Origin: an uncultured Tenacibaculum sp.
GTDB lineage: Bacteria; Bacteroidota; Bacteroidia; Flavobacteriales; Flavobacteriaceae
DNA length: 64,000 nt
Assembly: GCA_947496185.1 (NCBI GenBank)
Contig: CANMCD010000012.1
Coordinates: forward strand, 62,001 to 126,000
Direction: 5' to 3'
The translations under genes and the position numbers were made by a program. The notes beneath the pieces are model-generated. The model saw only the letters and a list, made by a program, of their open reading frames with translations. It searched no databases and was not told where the DNA came from. The first letter of the stretch is position 1. Each line of letters begins with the position of its first letter. Shown here one piece after another: positions 56,320 through 64,000 of this stretch.

Positions 56320-56799
56320 TTAGTAAGCGGTTTTATCGTTTTTTTGTGTCCATTTTTCAAAAGGCTCCAAAGCTATATCACGTCCAACTTGTTGAAAAGG
56401 AATGTTTCTTTCGTGATAAGGTAAAGGAATTTCTTTATAGATAAATTCATCATCAAATCCAACATTTGCTGCATCGATTTGATTGCACCCATAATAAACT
56501 TTTTTAGGACGTGCCCAATAAATCGCACCTAAACACATAGGGCAGGGTTCACATGAAGTATAAATAATGCAATCTTCCAATTGAAAAGAATCTAGGTTTT
56601 TACAAGCATCTCTTATAGCAGTCACTTCAGCATGAGCGGTAGGATCATTTGTAGAAGTAACTTTATTATTACCTCTTCCAACGATCTTTCCATCTTTGAC
56701 AATAATACATCCAAACGGCCCTCCTTCGTTGTTGTCTATTCCGCCTAAAGCTGCTTTTACAGCTTCTTCCATGAATTTTAGATGTTCTGTTTTATCCAT
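56320..56799 (-). CDS. Nucleoside/guanine deaminase (CDA fold)
   Basis: A 159-residue zinc deaminase with catalytic HAEV in PTAHAEVTAIRDAC and the PCxxC zinc ligands in TSCEPCPMCLGAIYWA. The C-terminus (YHERNIPFQQVGRDIALEPFEKW) fits the guanine deaminase (GuaD-type) more than the tRNA adenosine deaminase TadA. Probably converts guanine to xanthine. First of a two-gene unit with the epimerase. Confidence 0.85.
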   Translation of the reverse strand: MDKTEHLKFMEEAVKAALGGIDNNEGGPFGCIIVKDGKIVGRGNNKVTSTNDPTAHAEVTAIRDACKNLDSFQLEDCIIYTSCEPCPMCLGAIYWARPKKVYYGCNQIDAANVGFDDEFIYKEIPLPYHERNIPFQQVGRDIALEPFEKWTQKNDKTAY

Positions 56800-56986
56800 T
56801 GTTTTTGTTTCTAAAGATACTTAATTAGATCCAATAGGGTACTTTAATTCCAGTTGTTTCTAGCTAAAATGACCACTTATACTTCTAAATATAGAGATTA
56901 TTACTAAAAATATGTGGTTTAATACCTTTTCTAAAAAAGCATTTTTACTTATAGTTACTTTTATAAGGTACAAAAACTAACATATA

Positions 56987-58450
56987 ATGAAAATATATTT
57001 GAAAACCAGTGTGATGCTAGTAACTGCATTAACACTAATGGTTTCGTGTAAAAAAAATACGAATACCAAAAAGGAAGAAAATACTTTAGGTGAAAAATTA
57101 CCCGAAAAAGGAACTACGCTTTGTAAAGCAATTTGGTTTCCTCATTCACAAACCCCTGCACCATTGGAAGGAAAAGGAAGTCCATTTGATGTGAAAAGTT
57201 CGACGAATCATATTTTTCACCAATGGTCTTGGCAAAAATTTTTATGGCTTACGAAACCGACTAATTCGACCAAAGGAGAAACCATCCCTTTGTTTTTAAA
57301 TAGTAATGATATTTTTCAGGTAGATGCACATTTATACAAAACACAACGATACGATGAGGCTACTGTTTTTTTAAATGATACAGTGCAAGCAGGGTCAGGC
57401 GCAGCACTAAAAACAAACCCTAAATACAACCAATTAAATAAATCGCATACTGTGTTTTATTCTATTCATGTGAATGATATTTTCTTAAACGCAGCAAAAT
57501 CGTTTAAAGAGGAAATTTTGGCTAAAAGAATCGGGTTAGATAATACTGCCAGTTTTCCAGTAGGAGCTTTTGAATTAAAAGTTTCTTGGGTATCTACAGA
57601 GGCTATTGCCGAAAAAGATCGTCAGAATTACTATATCACTAAAGCTGTTATAAATAAAAGTAGTGGAGACTATAAGTTAACTGAAGTTGCTTTATTGGGA
57701 ATGCATGTGGTAGGAATTGTTGAAAATCATCCAGAGTTTATTTGGGCTACTTTTGAACATGCTGACTTAGGCCCTGATTACAATTGGAAGAAAGGAAATG
57801 CCTATGCCAATGATGAAAAACTGTTGTTTACTGCAGGGGAAACTTCAGGACTAGATGGTATTACTTGGGAAAAAGCTACACGACGTGCCAAGGAAGAAAA
57901 TAAAGCCTATCATTTGTTTGAATACGGTGTTCCCAGATACACTCAAGGAGCGCGTTTAGGAGAGTTGATGAATTCTAGTCAATCAGAACCTAGAAATTAT
58001 AATAATATTAAGGAGATTAATAGATGTGTTCGACAAAACTTACGTGATGTTTGGAAAAATTATTTTTATAATGGCTCGATTTGGATAAATACAGATGGCT
58101 TATCTCCCAAACATCAGGTTGAAAAAATAGTAGAACTTGGTGAATGCATTGCAAACGGCGGAAAAGGCTCTGCTGCTAGAGGTTCTCTTAATTGCGCAAA
58201 TATTACAATGGAAACCTATACACAAACTTTTCAAAATAGTTTTTCAAAAATAAATGCTTCAGATTTGGCAAACTGTTTTAGTTGTCATAACGCATTGAAT
58301 TTTCAAACGACGGATAAAAATAAGTCACCATTATACCTTAGTCATGTGTTTAATGGTTATTTGATAAGAGAGCAAGGAAAAACTTATGAAGAAGTAGAGC
58401 TATTGAAAGCAAAACATGAACTAGAAACGTTTATCAAAAAATCGTTATAG
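56987..58450 (+). CDS. Lipoprotein with a c-type heme (CxxCH) motif
   Basis: A 487-residue lipoprotein (signal ends TLMVSC, Cys21). The large middle part includes VVGIVENHPEFIWATFEHADLGPD and a Tyr/Trp-rich region. Near the C-terminus CFSCH (430-434) is a classic heme-attachment motif, the only one in the protein, so it is likely a monoheme cytochrome-like protein on the periplasmic side. The W-F-rich middle resembles proteins annotated as cytochrome c family in other bacteria. Catalytic role unknown. Single gene followed by a terminator. Confidence 0.75.
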   Translation: MKIYLKTSVMLVTALTLMVSCKKNTNTKKEENTLGEKLPEKGTTLCKAIWFPHSQTPAPLEGKGSPFDVKSSTNHIFHQWSWQKFLWLTKPTNSTKGETIPLFLNSNDIFQVDAHLYKTQRYDEATVFLNDTVQAGSGAALKTNPKYNQLNKSHTVFYSIHVNDIFLNAAKSFKEEILAKRIGLDNTASFPVGAFELKVSWVSTEAIAEKDRQNYYITKAVINKSSGDYKLTEVALLGMHVVGIVENHPEFIWATFEHADLGPDYNWKKGNAYANDEKLLFTAGETSGLDGITWEKATRRAKEENKAYHLFEYGVPRYTQGARLGELMNSSQSEPRNYNNIKEINRCVRQNLRDVWKNYFYNGSIWINTDGLSPKHQVEKIVELGECIANGGKGSAARGSLNCANITMETYTQTFQNSFSKINASDLANCFSCHNALNFQTTDKNKSPLYLSHVFNGYLIREQGKTYEEVELLKAKHELETFIKKSL

Positions 58451-58525
58451 AAAATTAGTAACGATTAATAGCGCTATTATGTAGCCGTGTTATAAATCTC
58501 TTATAACGGGGTTAATAATAAATAT

Positions 58526-58563
58526 AAAAGCCACGCTAAAACGATATTTAGCGTGGCTTTTTT
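58526..58563. terminator. Bidirectional terminator, cytochrome lipoprotein / fumC
   Basis: Arms AAAAGCCACGCTAAA and TTTAGCGTGGCTTTT with a 6-nt loop, T-run on the + side; convergent gap. Confidence 0.88.
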
Positions 58564-58605
58564 GATATGTATTTATATACTATTATTTATATTGGATGGT
58601 TGTTA

Positions 58606-60003
58606 TTATTTCAAACTTCCAATCATATCTATAGGCTGTACCCACTCATCATATTGTTCGGCAGTAACATGTCCTAAATTGATAGCTTCTTCTTTTAAGG
58701 TAGTTCCATTTGCATGAGCAGTATTGGCAATCTCAGCTGCTTTATAATAACCAATTTTGGTATTCAAAGCAGTTACTAACATTAACGAATTGTTTAATAG
58801 TTCATTAATACGCGTATGATTGGGTTCAATTCCAGCAGCACAGTTTACATCGAAAGACACACAAGCATCGCCAATTAATTGCGCTGATTGAAGTACATTC
58901 GCAGCCATCATAGGTTTAAAAACATTCAATTCATAATGTCCTTGAGTACCACCAACCGTTACAGCTACATCGTTACCCATTACTTGTGCACAAACCATTG
59001 TTATTGCTTCTGCTTGTGTTGGATTTACTTTTCCAGGCATGATAGAAGATCCTGGTTCGTTTGCAGGAATGATAAGTTCTCCAATTCCAGAACGAGGTCC
59101 TGAAGCCATTAAACGAATATCGTTGGCTATCTTGTTAAGAGAAACTGCTAGTTGTTTTAGGGCAGCATGCGTTTCTACTAAAGCGTCATGAGCAGCTAGT
59201 GCTTCAAACTTATTTTCAGCAGTTACAAAAGGTAATCCCGTGAACTCAGCAATGTATTTAGCAACCAAAGTATCATATCCTTTAGGTGTGTTTAATCCTG
59301 TACCTACAGCAGTACCACCTAAGGCAAGTTGTGATAAATGTGCCAAAGAGTTTTTTAATGCGTTTAAACCAAAATTTAATTGCGCTACATATCCAGAAAA
59401 TTCTTGTCCAAGTGTTAAAGGAGTTGCATCCATAAGATGTGTTCTACCTATCTTAACAACGTCTTTAAAGGCTTCTGATTTTTTTTGTAATGTATCACGT
59501 AGTTGTTCTACTCCCGGGATGGTAACTTCCACTACTTTTTTATAAGCAGCGATATGCATTCCTGTAGGGAAGGTATCGTTAGACGATTGTGACTTATTTA
59601 CATCATCATTAGGTTGAATGGTCTTTTCACCCTCTCCGATGATATTGCCAGCTATTTCATGAGCTCGGTTGGCAATTACTTCGTTAACGTTCATGTTAGA
59701 TTGTGTACCAGAACCCGTTTGCCAAATAACTAAAGGAAATTGATCGTCGTGTTTACCTGCTAATATTTCGTCACAAACTTGCGCTATTAGGTCACGTTTT
59801 TTTTCCTCTAAAGCACCCAATTCACAATTTGTATAGGCAGCTGCTTTTTTTAAGTAAGCAAATCCATAAACTACTTCTAAAGGCATAGAGGAAGCAGGGC
59901 CGATCTTAAAATTATTTCTAGAACGTTCCGTTTGTGCTCCCCAATATTTATCAGCAGGAACCTCTACTTGTCCCATGGTATCTTTTTCGATTCTGTATTT
60001 CAT
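58606..60003 (-). CDS. fumC: Class II fumarate hydratase
   Basis: A 465-residue fumarase of the iron-independent class, hydrating fumarate to malate in the TCA cycle. Signatures: the family motif [29 protein letters not shown], and [17 protein letters not shown]. Length is typical. A -7 element (TAATTTTG, 60041-60048 on the - strand) lies 37 bp upstream. Confidence 0.97.
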   Translation of the reverse strand: MKYRIEKDTMGQVEVPADKYWGAQTERSRNNFKIGPASSMPLEVVYGFAYLKKAAAYTNCELGALEEKKRDLIAQVCDEILAGKHDDQFPLVIWQTGSGTQSNMNVNEVIANRAHEIAGNIIGEGEKTIQPNDDVNKSQSSNDTFPTGMHIAAYKKVVEVTIPGVEQLRDTLQKKSEAFKDVVKIGRTHLMDATPLTLGQEFSGYVAQLNFGLNALKNSLAHLSQLALGGTAVGTGLNTPKGYDTLVAKYIAEFTGLPFVTAENKFEALAAHDALVETHAALKQLAVSLNKIANDIRLMASGPRSGIGELIIPANEPGSSIMPGKVNPTQAEAITMVCAQVMGNDVAVTVGGTQGHYELNVFKPMMAANVLQSAQLIGDACVSFDVNCAAGIEPNHTRINELLNNSLMLVTALNTKIGYYKAAEIANTAHANGTTLKEEAINLGHVTAEQYDEWVQPIDMIGSLK

Positions 60004-60090
60004 TTCTAACTATTTAAAATGCTATAAATTATATGATCCCCAAAATTACGAATTCTCGCTGTTTTCCTTATTTATTTTTATCACATTTTA

Positions 60091-60121
60091 TTGGTTCAAA
60101 TAAAAAATAATTTTAATTTTG
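60091..60121 (+). promoter_or_regulatory. Promoter of the small membrane protein gene
   Basis: TTGG (60091-60094), a 19-bp spacer, and TAATTTTG (60114-60121). Transcription would start near 60128, which rules out the TTG at 60119 as the start codon of the gene. Confidence 0.65.
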
Positions 60122-60154
60122 CCTACTGTAAGAAATTTTCAATATAAGATACAA

Positions 60155-60328
60155 ATGTTAGATTTTTCAGAATTCTCAGGATTGGTTTTATTTATGTTTA
60201 TTTTTACAGCTGGATTTTGGCTGTTAATATTCCTATTAACATTTGTTGTTCCTTATTGGATAGGAGGAACTATCTGGGAAAACTTAAAATTAAAGAAAGA
60301 AGCTAAAAAGGCTGCTGAAGGTAAGTAG
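60155..60328 (+). CDS. Small single-helix membrane protein
   Basis: A 57-residue protein starting MLDFSEFSGLVLFMF. The longer frame from 60119 begins within the promoter, so the ATG at 60155 is preferred. One or two hydrophobic segments (VLFMFIFTAGFWLLIFLLTF) are followed by VPYWIGGTIWENLK and a basic tail (KLKKEAKKAAEGK). Function unknown; a strong terminator follows. Confidence 0.7.
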   Translation: MLDFSEFSGLVLFMFIFTAGFWLLIFLLTFVVPYWIGGTIWENLKLKKEAKKAAEGK

Positions 60329-60346
60329 TCTATTTTAAAATATATG

Positions 60347-60382
60347 TAAAAGCTCGTTCTATTTTATTAGAGCGAGCTTTTT
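60347..60382. terminator. Bidirectional terminator after the small membrane protein
   Basis: Arms AAAAGCTCGTTCT and AGAGCGAGCTTTT with an 8-nt loop and one G-U pair. Confidence 0.85.
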
Positions 60383-60404
60383 AATGTTTTATATTTTACT
60401 AGGT

Positions 60405-62153
60405 TTAGTACAATTTAAAAACAGGAAGTCTTAAATGTACTTTTTCATAATGTGCACTTTGCTTATAAATGAAGTTTAATTGCTCATAAGGATTGCTAGC
60501 AAACTTTTTATCAGTGTTTATTTTATCGTCTAGTTGTTTTTTTATAGCTGGGTTTTCTGCTAGAATTTCGGCAGCAATATCTTCAAAAACATAGGCAGAA
60601 AAACCTTCTTTACGTTGTAAAATAGTATCAAAAAAATTCCAATTAAAAAAAGAGTCTGTGGCTGCTGCTTCTAAAGTTTCTATAATATATCGGATTCCTT
60701 TTTGTTTTGTAGGAATAATAATATCTCCTTTTTTAAACTGAATGTTTTTTGTGACTTTTTTTACTTTGGTATCATGATGTAAATAATGTCCTTCGTATGC
60801 CTGTTTTTTTGTTTTGTAGTCAGCGATATATTGAACCGTTACTTTTATAAGGGTATCTTTTTTTAAACGACTAAATTTAATATGATTATTCTCTAACCGT
60901 TCAACAACTCGATACCAGCCTTGTTTTAATAGGTAGGCTTTTGGAATTGTTACTTTTTTAGTAGCTAGAAAATTATTGTAGTAAGAAACAGGGAATGTAT
61001 AGGGTTTCGTCCTGTCATAAAACAAACGTTTGCCTGAGGTTATTTTACTTTCTTTGTAAATAGCTTTATAGCCTTTAAAAGACAGGGTGCTAGGAGTGTT
61101 CTTATCTGGACTAAAAGCAATAGGGTATGATGTTGTATTTAGCCATTGTTTTAGGGCGTTGGTTCTTATTTTTTTGATGTTTATTTGTTCTTTAACAGCA
61201 AAGTCTAAAGTAGAAAATAAAAGTTCATACGTTTGTTCTACTCTTATTTTATAAGGTTTCAGCATGTGGGTTTCAACCATCAAGCCTAGTGTGTTAAAAA
61301 GAGAAGTATACCCTGTAGAGTATCTAGGGGTATCATAAAATTGTGTCCATCCTTTTTCAGGAGTACTTCCCCAAACATTAACATACGGAGTTATATCGAT
61401 GCTTTTTTGGGCAAGAGATTGCTCAATATAAGGACGCATTTCTTTTTCAAGGTATACACCAAGTGTTCCTCCAAGTTTGTTATGCTGTGTAAATAAATGT
61501 GTAATCGCATACTGATAGTCAGCTCCGTTACTTACATGATTGTCTATAAAGATATCAGGATCAAGTAGATGAAATATTTTAGCAAAGGTTGCTGCGTTTT
61601 TAGTGTCTTGTTTGATGAAATCTCTGTTTAAATCATAGTTTCTAGTATTCCCACGAAACCCATATTCTTTTGGGCCATTTTGATTTGCTCGGGTATGTGA
61701 ATTTCTTTGTAAGGCTCCTCCAATGTTGTAAACAGGAATAATTCCTATTAATACATTTTGGTATTTTTTTTTCAAGGAACCATTTTGTGTTATATCCCGT
61801 AATAAAAGCATAGAAGCATCGATTCCATCAGATTCGCCAGGGTGAATCCCATTATTAATTAGAATACGTGTTTTGGTAGATTCTTTTAAAGATTGTATAG
61901 AAGAGTTTCCATCACTATTAAATACTACAAGGTGTAATGGTTTGCCTATATCTGTTTCTCCAATTTCGAATATTGATATCTCTTTATGCGATGTAGAAAG
62001 TTGTTTATAGAAAGCTATGACATCTTTATATTGAGGAGTTTCTGTTCCGTTTGAAGTTTCAAATAGGGAAGTAAACTCCTTTTTTTCTCCTTTTTGTTGT
62101 GAGTAGGATACTAGTCCAATAAGAAGAAAAAATATTCCTATAATTTTTTTCAT
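60405..62153 (-). CDS. Secreted M14 metallocarboxypeptidase-like protein
   Basis: A 582-residue protein with signal peptide (1-19) and an M14 zinc domain: His104-x-x-Glu107 in NNGIHPGESDG, Arg/Asn region RNYDLNRDF, third zinc ligand His in FIDNHVSNGAD, and the Glu of VETHML. The C-terminal 200 residues are beta-rich, with no sorting domain. It probably removes C-terminal residues or processes peptides in the periplasm. Cotranscription with coaD (47-bp gap) is possible. Confidence 0.88.
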   Translation of the reverse strand: MKKIIGIFFLLIGLVSYSQQKGEKKEFTSLFETSNGTETPQYKDVIAFYKQLSTSHKEISIFEIGETDIGKPLHLVVFNSDGNSSIQSLKESTKTRILINNGIHPGESDGIDASMLLLRDITQNGSLKKKYQNVLIGIIPVYNIGGALQRNSHTRANQNGPKEYGFRGNTRNYDLNRDFIKQDTKNAATFAKIFHLLDPDIFIDNHVSNGADYQYAITHLFTQHNKLGGTLGVYLEKEMRPYIEQSLAQKSIDITPYVNVWGSTPEKGWTQFYDTPRYSTGYTSLFNTLGLMVETHMLKPYKIRVEQTYELLFSTLDFAVKEQINIKKIRTNALKQWLNTTSYPIAFSPDKNTPSTLSFKGYKAIYKESKITSGKRLFYDRTKPYTFPVSYYNNFLATKKVTIPKAYLLKQGWYRVVERLENNHIKFSRLKKDTLIKVTVQYIADYKTKKQAYEGHYLHHDTKVKKVTKNIQFKKGDIIIPTKQKGIRYIIETLEAAATDSFFNWNFFDTILQRKEGFSAYVFEDIAAEILAENPAIKKQLDDKINTDKKFASNPYEQLNFIYKQSAHYEKVHLRLPVFKLY

Positions 62154-62200
62154 ACAAATAAATTAGATTGTATATGTCTCTTTATTATTAATTAGGTGTC

Positions 62201-62656
62201 CTATTTAGGGTGTACTGCTTCAGGAACCAATCCTGTATAATCCCCATCATTTCGTATTACATCTCTCACAATAGATGAAGAGATGTAGCTTTTTCCTGAA
62301 GAAGTTAACAAGAAAACGGTTTCGATTTCAGATAGTTTTCTATTGGTATGAGCAATGGCTTTTTCAAATTCAAAATCAGCTGGATTTCTCAATCCTCTTA
62401 GGATAAAATCAACATTTTGATCTCGACAAAAATTTACTGTCAATCCCGAATAAGTAACCACTTTTATCTTTGGTTCGTGCTTGAAAGTCTCTTCAATAAA
62501 ACGCTTTCTTTCTTCTAAAGAAAACATGTATTTTTTATCTGCATTTTTACCTATGGCAATAATTAATTCATCAAATAAAGTTACCCCACGTTCAATGATG
62601 TCAACATGGCCTAAGGTAATGGGATCAAAAGATCCTGGAAATATTGCTTTTTTCAT
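62201..62656 (-). CDS. coaD: Phosphopantetheine adenylyltransferase
   Basis: A 151-residue nucleotidyltransferase, the penultimate enzyme of coenzyme A synthesis. Motifs GSFDPITLGHVDIIERG (with the HxGH-like TLGH), LRGLRNPADFEFE and SSGKSYISSSIVRD are all present. The gene is 36 bp downstream of ddl on the same strand, an arrangement common in Flavobacteriia. Confidence 0.97.
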   Translation of the reverse strand: MKKAIFPGSFDPITLGHVDIIERGVTLFDELIIAIGKNADKKYMFSLEERKRFIEETFKHEPKIKVVTYSGLTVNFCRDQNVDFILRGLRNPADFEFEKAIAHTNRKLSEIETVFLLTSSGKSYISSSIVRDVIRNDGDYTGLVPEAVHPK

Positions 62657-62692
62657 TAGTTTTAAAATTTAAAAGTCATGGTGTTGTACTAT

Positions 62693-63667
62693 TTATATCG
62701 TTAACGCTTGTTCGATTGCGTTTCCAAAAAGTTCTGTTAATGTGATACCGTGATGAGCGGCTTGTTGCGGTAGTATACTCGCCTCGGTCATTCCTGGTAC
62801 AGTATTCATTTCTAAAAAATGAGGTTCATCATTTACCAAAATATATTCCGAACGAGAAAACCCTTTCATACCAAGAACTTTGTATACTTTTAAAGCAATT
62901 TCTTTTACTTTTGCTTCTTGTGTTTTATTAAGTCTAGCTGGGGTAATTTCTTGTGATTCTCCCATATATTTAGCTTCATAATCAAAAAAATCATTTTCAG
63001 ATACAATTTCCGTTATAGGGAGTACGATAGTTTCACCTTGATAGGTAATAACACCTACAGAAACTTCAGTACCGTCTAAAAAGCGTTCGATAAGTATTTC
63101 ACGATCTTCTTGAAAAGCTTTTTCAATGGCGGCGATCATATTTTCTTCTTTATAGACTTTAGAAATACCAAAACTAGATCCAGCATTATTAGGTTTTACA
63201 AAACAGGGAAGCCCAACTTTTGTAATAATATTCTTTACAGAAAAATTTTCTCCCTGGTTTATGTAAACTGAGGTTGCGGTAGCGATATTGTATTTTCGGA
63301 CAATACTCAGGGTGTCTCTTTTGTTAAAGGTTAATGCCATTTGATAAAAAGGAGCAGAAGTATGTTTCAGGTTAATTAAGTCAAAATAAGCAAGTAAACT
63401 TCCATTTTCTCCAGGATCTCCATGAATGGCATTAAACACACAATCAAAAAGTATCAACTGATTATTTATTGTAAAAGAAAAGTTGTTTTTGTCAATAGGA
63501 TATTCTTTGCCTTCTATTGCTACTACCCATTTTTGGGGTAGGATAAGTACTTTATAAACATGATACTTTTCTTTATCTAAATGATTATATACCACGTGAC
63601 CACTTTGCAGTGAAATTTCTACTTCAGAGGAATATCCCCCCATAACAACGGCAATGTTTTTTTTCAT
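62693..63667 (-). CDS. ddl: D-alanine-D-alanine ligase
   Basis: A 324-residue ATP-grasp enzyme that makes D-Ala-D-Ala for peptidoglycan. Features: MGGYSSEVEISLQSG, the ATP-binding loop PCFVKPNNAGSSFGISKV, ERFLDGTEVSVGV, and the metal site HFLEMNTVPGMTEASILPQQA. Upstream of coaD in the same direction. Complete at the C-terminal end; start near the window edge is also inside. Confidence 0.97.
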   Translation of the reverse strand: MKKNIAVVMGGYSSEVEISLQSGHVVYNHLDKEKYHVYKVLILPQKWVVAIEGKEYPIDKNNFSFTINNQLILFDCVFNAIHGDPGENGSLLAYFDLINLKHTSAPFYQMALTFNKRDTLSIVRKYNIATATSVYINQGENFSVKNIITKVGLPCFVKPNNAGSSFGISKVYKEENMIAAIEKAFQEDREILIERFLDGTEVSVGVITYQGETIVLPITEIVSENDFFDYEAKYMGESQEITPARLNKTQEAKVKEIALKVYKVLGMKGFSRSEYILVNDEPHFLEMNTVPGMTEASILPQQAAHHGITLTELFGNAIEQALTI

Positions 63668-64000
63668 AATTAAATGATTTCAATAATATTCTAAAGCATA
63701 TTTGGATTAAACTTTCCATTACAAACTTACCAAAAATAATAAGATACTTTTTATTGGATGTTTGTCTATTTCTAATTTTATTGGTAAACATAATTAGGTT
63801 TAAATTGGTATTGATGTATAGTCGATTTTATCCATTTTAAATCAATTTAGAGAAAAAAAGGGTCTTTTTTTGGAGGGTTTAAAGACTAGCGTGTGTTTTG
63901 AGGGATATATTGTATAGCAAAATTTCAACTCATTTTCGGTTAAAAATAAAAAGTCAAGATGAGTCCTATATCTTAGACGTATCATCGAGATGAGATGAAA
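63668..64000. other. Intergenic region at the window end
   Basis: A 333-bp AT-rich stretch with no recognisable gene. It contains the second copy of the dispersed repeat (63918-63964) and a nearby direct echo of its end (AGATGAG at 63989-63995). A gene beginning beyond the edge cannot be judged. Confidence 0.5.
63918..63964. repeat. Dispersed intergenic repeat, copy B
   Basis: Matches 20273-20318 with only a few changes. Here the inverted arms are ACTCAT (63928-63933) and ATGAGT (63959-63964), shifted relative to copy A, so folding potential is kept in both. Confidence 0.7.

Noticed and set aside
60119-60154. TTG start for the small membrane protein
   Set aside because: It lies within the -7 promoter element, upstream of the expected transcription start.

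Overview
The window looks like a chromosomal segment of a Bacteroidota bacterium, most likely a marine-type member of Flavobacteriaceae. It is AT-rich and lacks strong Shine-Dalgarno sites. Several genes have promoters of the Bacteroidota form TTTG-N19/20-TAnnTTTG. The chitinase ends in a type IX secretion sorting domain. The gene sets (MenA/MenC/MenE, a YtxJ-type bacillithiol protein, a CCC-motif membrane protein, DUF2853, a LptD-like protein next to an N-acetylmuramoyl-L-alanine amidase) are typical of that group. Genus cannot be assigned from the sequence alone.

Region 1 (1-3.94 kb, + strand): the 3' part of a repeat protein that begins outside the window, then a translationally coupled LytS-like kinase, a second kinase-like protein that has lost its histidine, and a LytTR response regulator.

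Region 2 (3.99-15.5 kb, - strand): the accessory highlight, a probable ribosomally made, modified peptide (RiPP) cluster of the azol(in)e (LAP/TOMM) type. In transcription order it encodes: a flavin-dependent halogenase carrying an extra N-terminal domain that resembles an ocin-ThiF peptide-binding domain; a secreted TPR protein; a TonB-dependent receptor; four tandem 54-residue precursor peptides with Ser/Thr/Cys-rich cores and one invariant Trp; an RRE/ocin-ThiF-like protein; a YcaO cyclodehydratase; a second TPR protein related to the first; a SagB-type azoline dehydrogenase; and an M50 membrane protease. A strong hairpin sits between the precursors and the enzyme genes. The combination suggests a halogenated (on Trp) azole peptide, exported or taken up by an unusual route because no ABC exporter is present. 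The product and the halogenation are inferences.

Region 3 (15.9-41.6 kb): mostly core genes. A TRIC-type membrane protein, a T9SS-secreted GH18 chitinase, RsmB-like methyltransferase, RecG, a YbaB/DUF2752/CCC operon, an S9 oligopeptidase, a cysteine synthase-like enzyme behind a structured leader, ClpB with a duplicated palindromic operator, YtxJ, a DEAD/DEAH helicase, serine dehydratase, DUF2853, TPR and LRR proteins, and a glycolytic block (PfkA and two GAPDH paralogs).

Region 4 (41.6-64 kb): envelope and metabolism. RidA, LptD-like protein, amidase, MlaD-like protein, an AhpD-like protein, an HdrC/HdrB-like Fe-S pair, a menaquinone block (menA, UPF0173 hydrolase, SRPBCC, menC, CPBP protease, menE), a galactose mutarotase-like protein, a guanine-deaminase-like protein, a lipoprotein with a CxxCH heme motif, FumC, a small membrane protein, an M14 peptidase, CoaD and Ddl. 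A ~46-bp intergenic repeat occurs twice (20.3 kb and 63.9 kb). No tRNA, rRNA, CRISPR array or insertion sequence was recognised.
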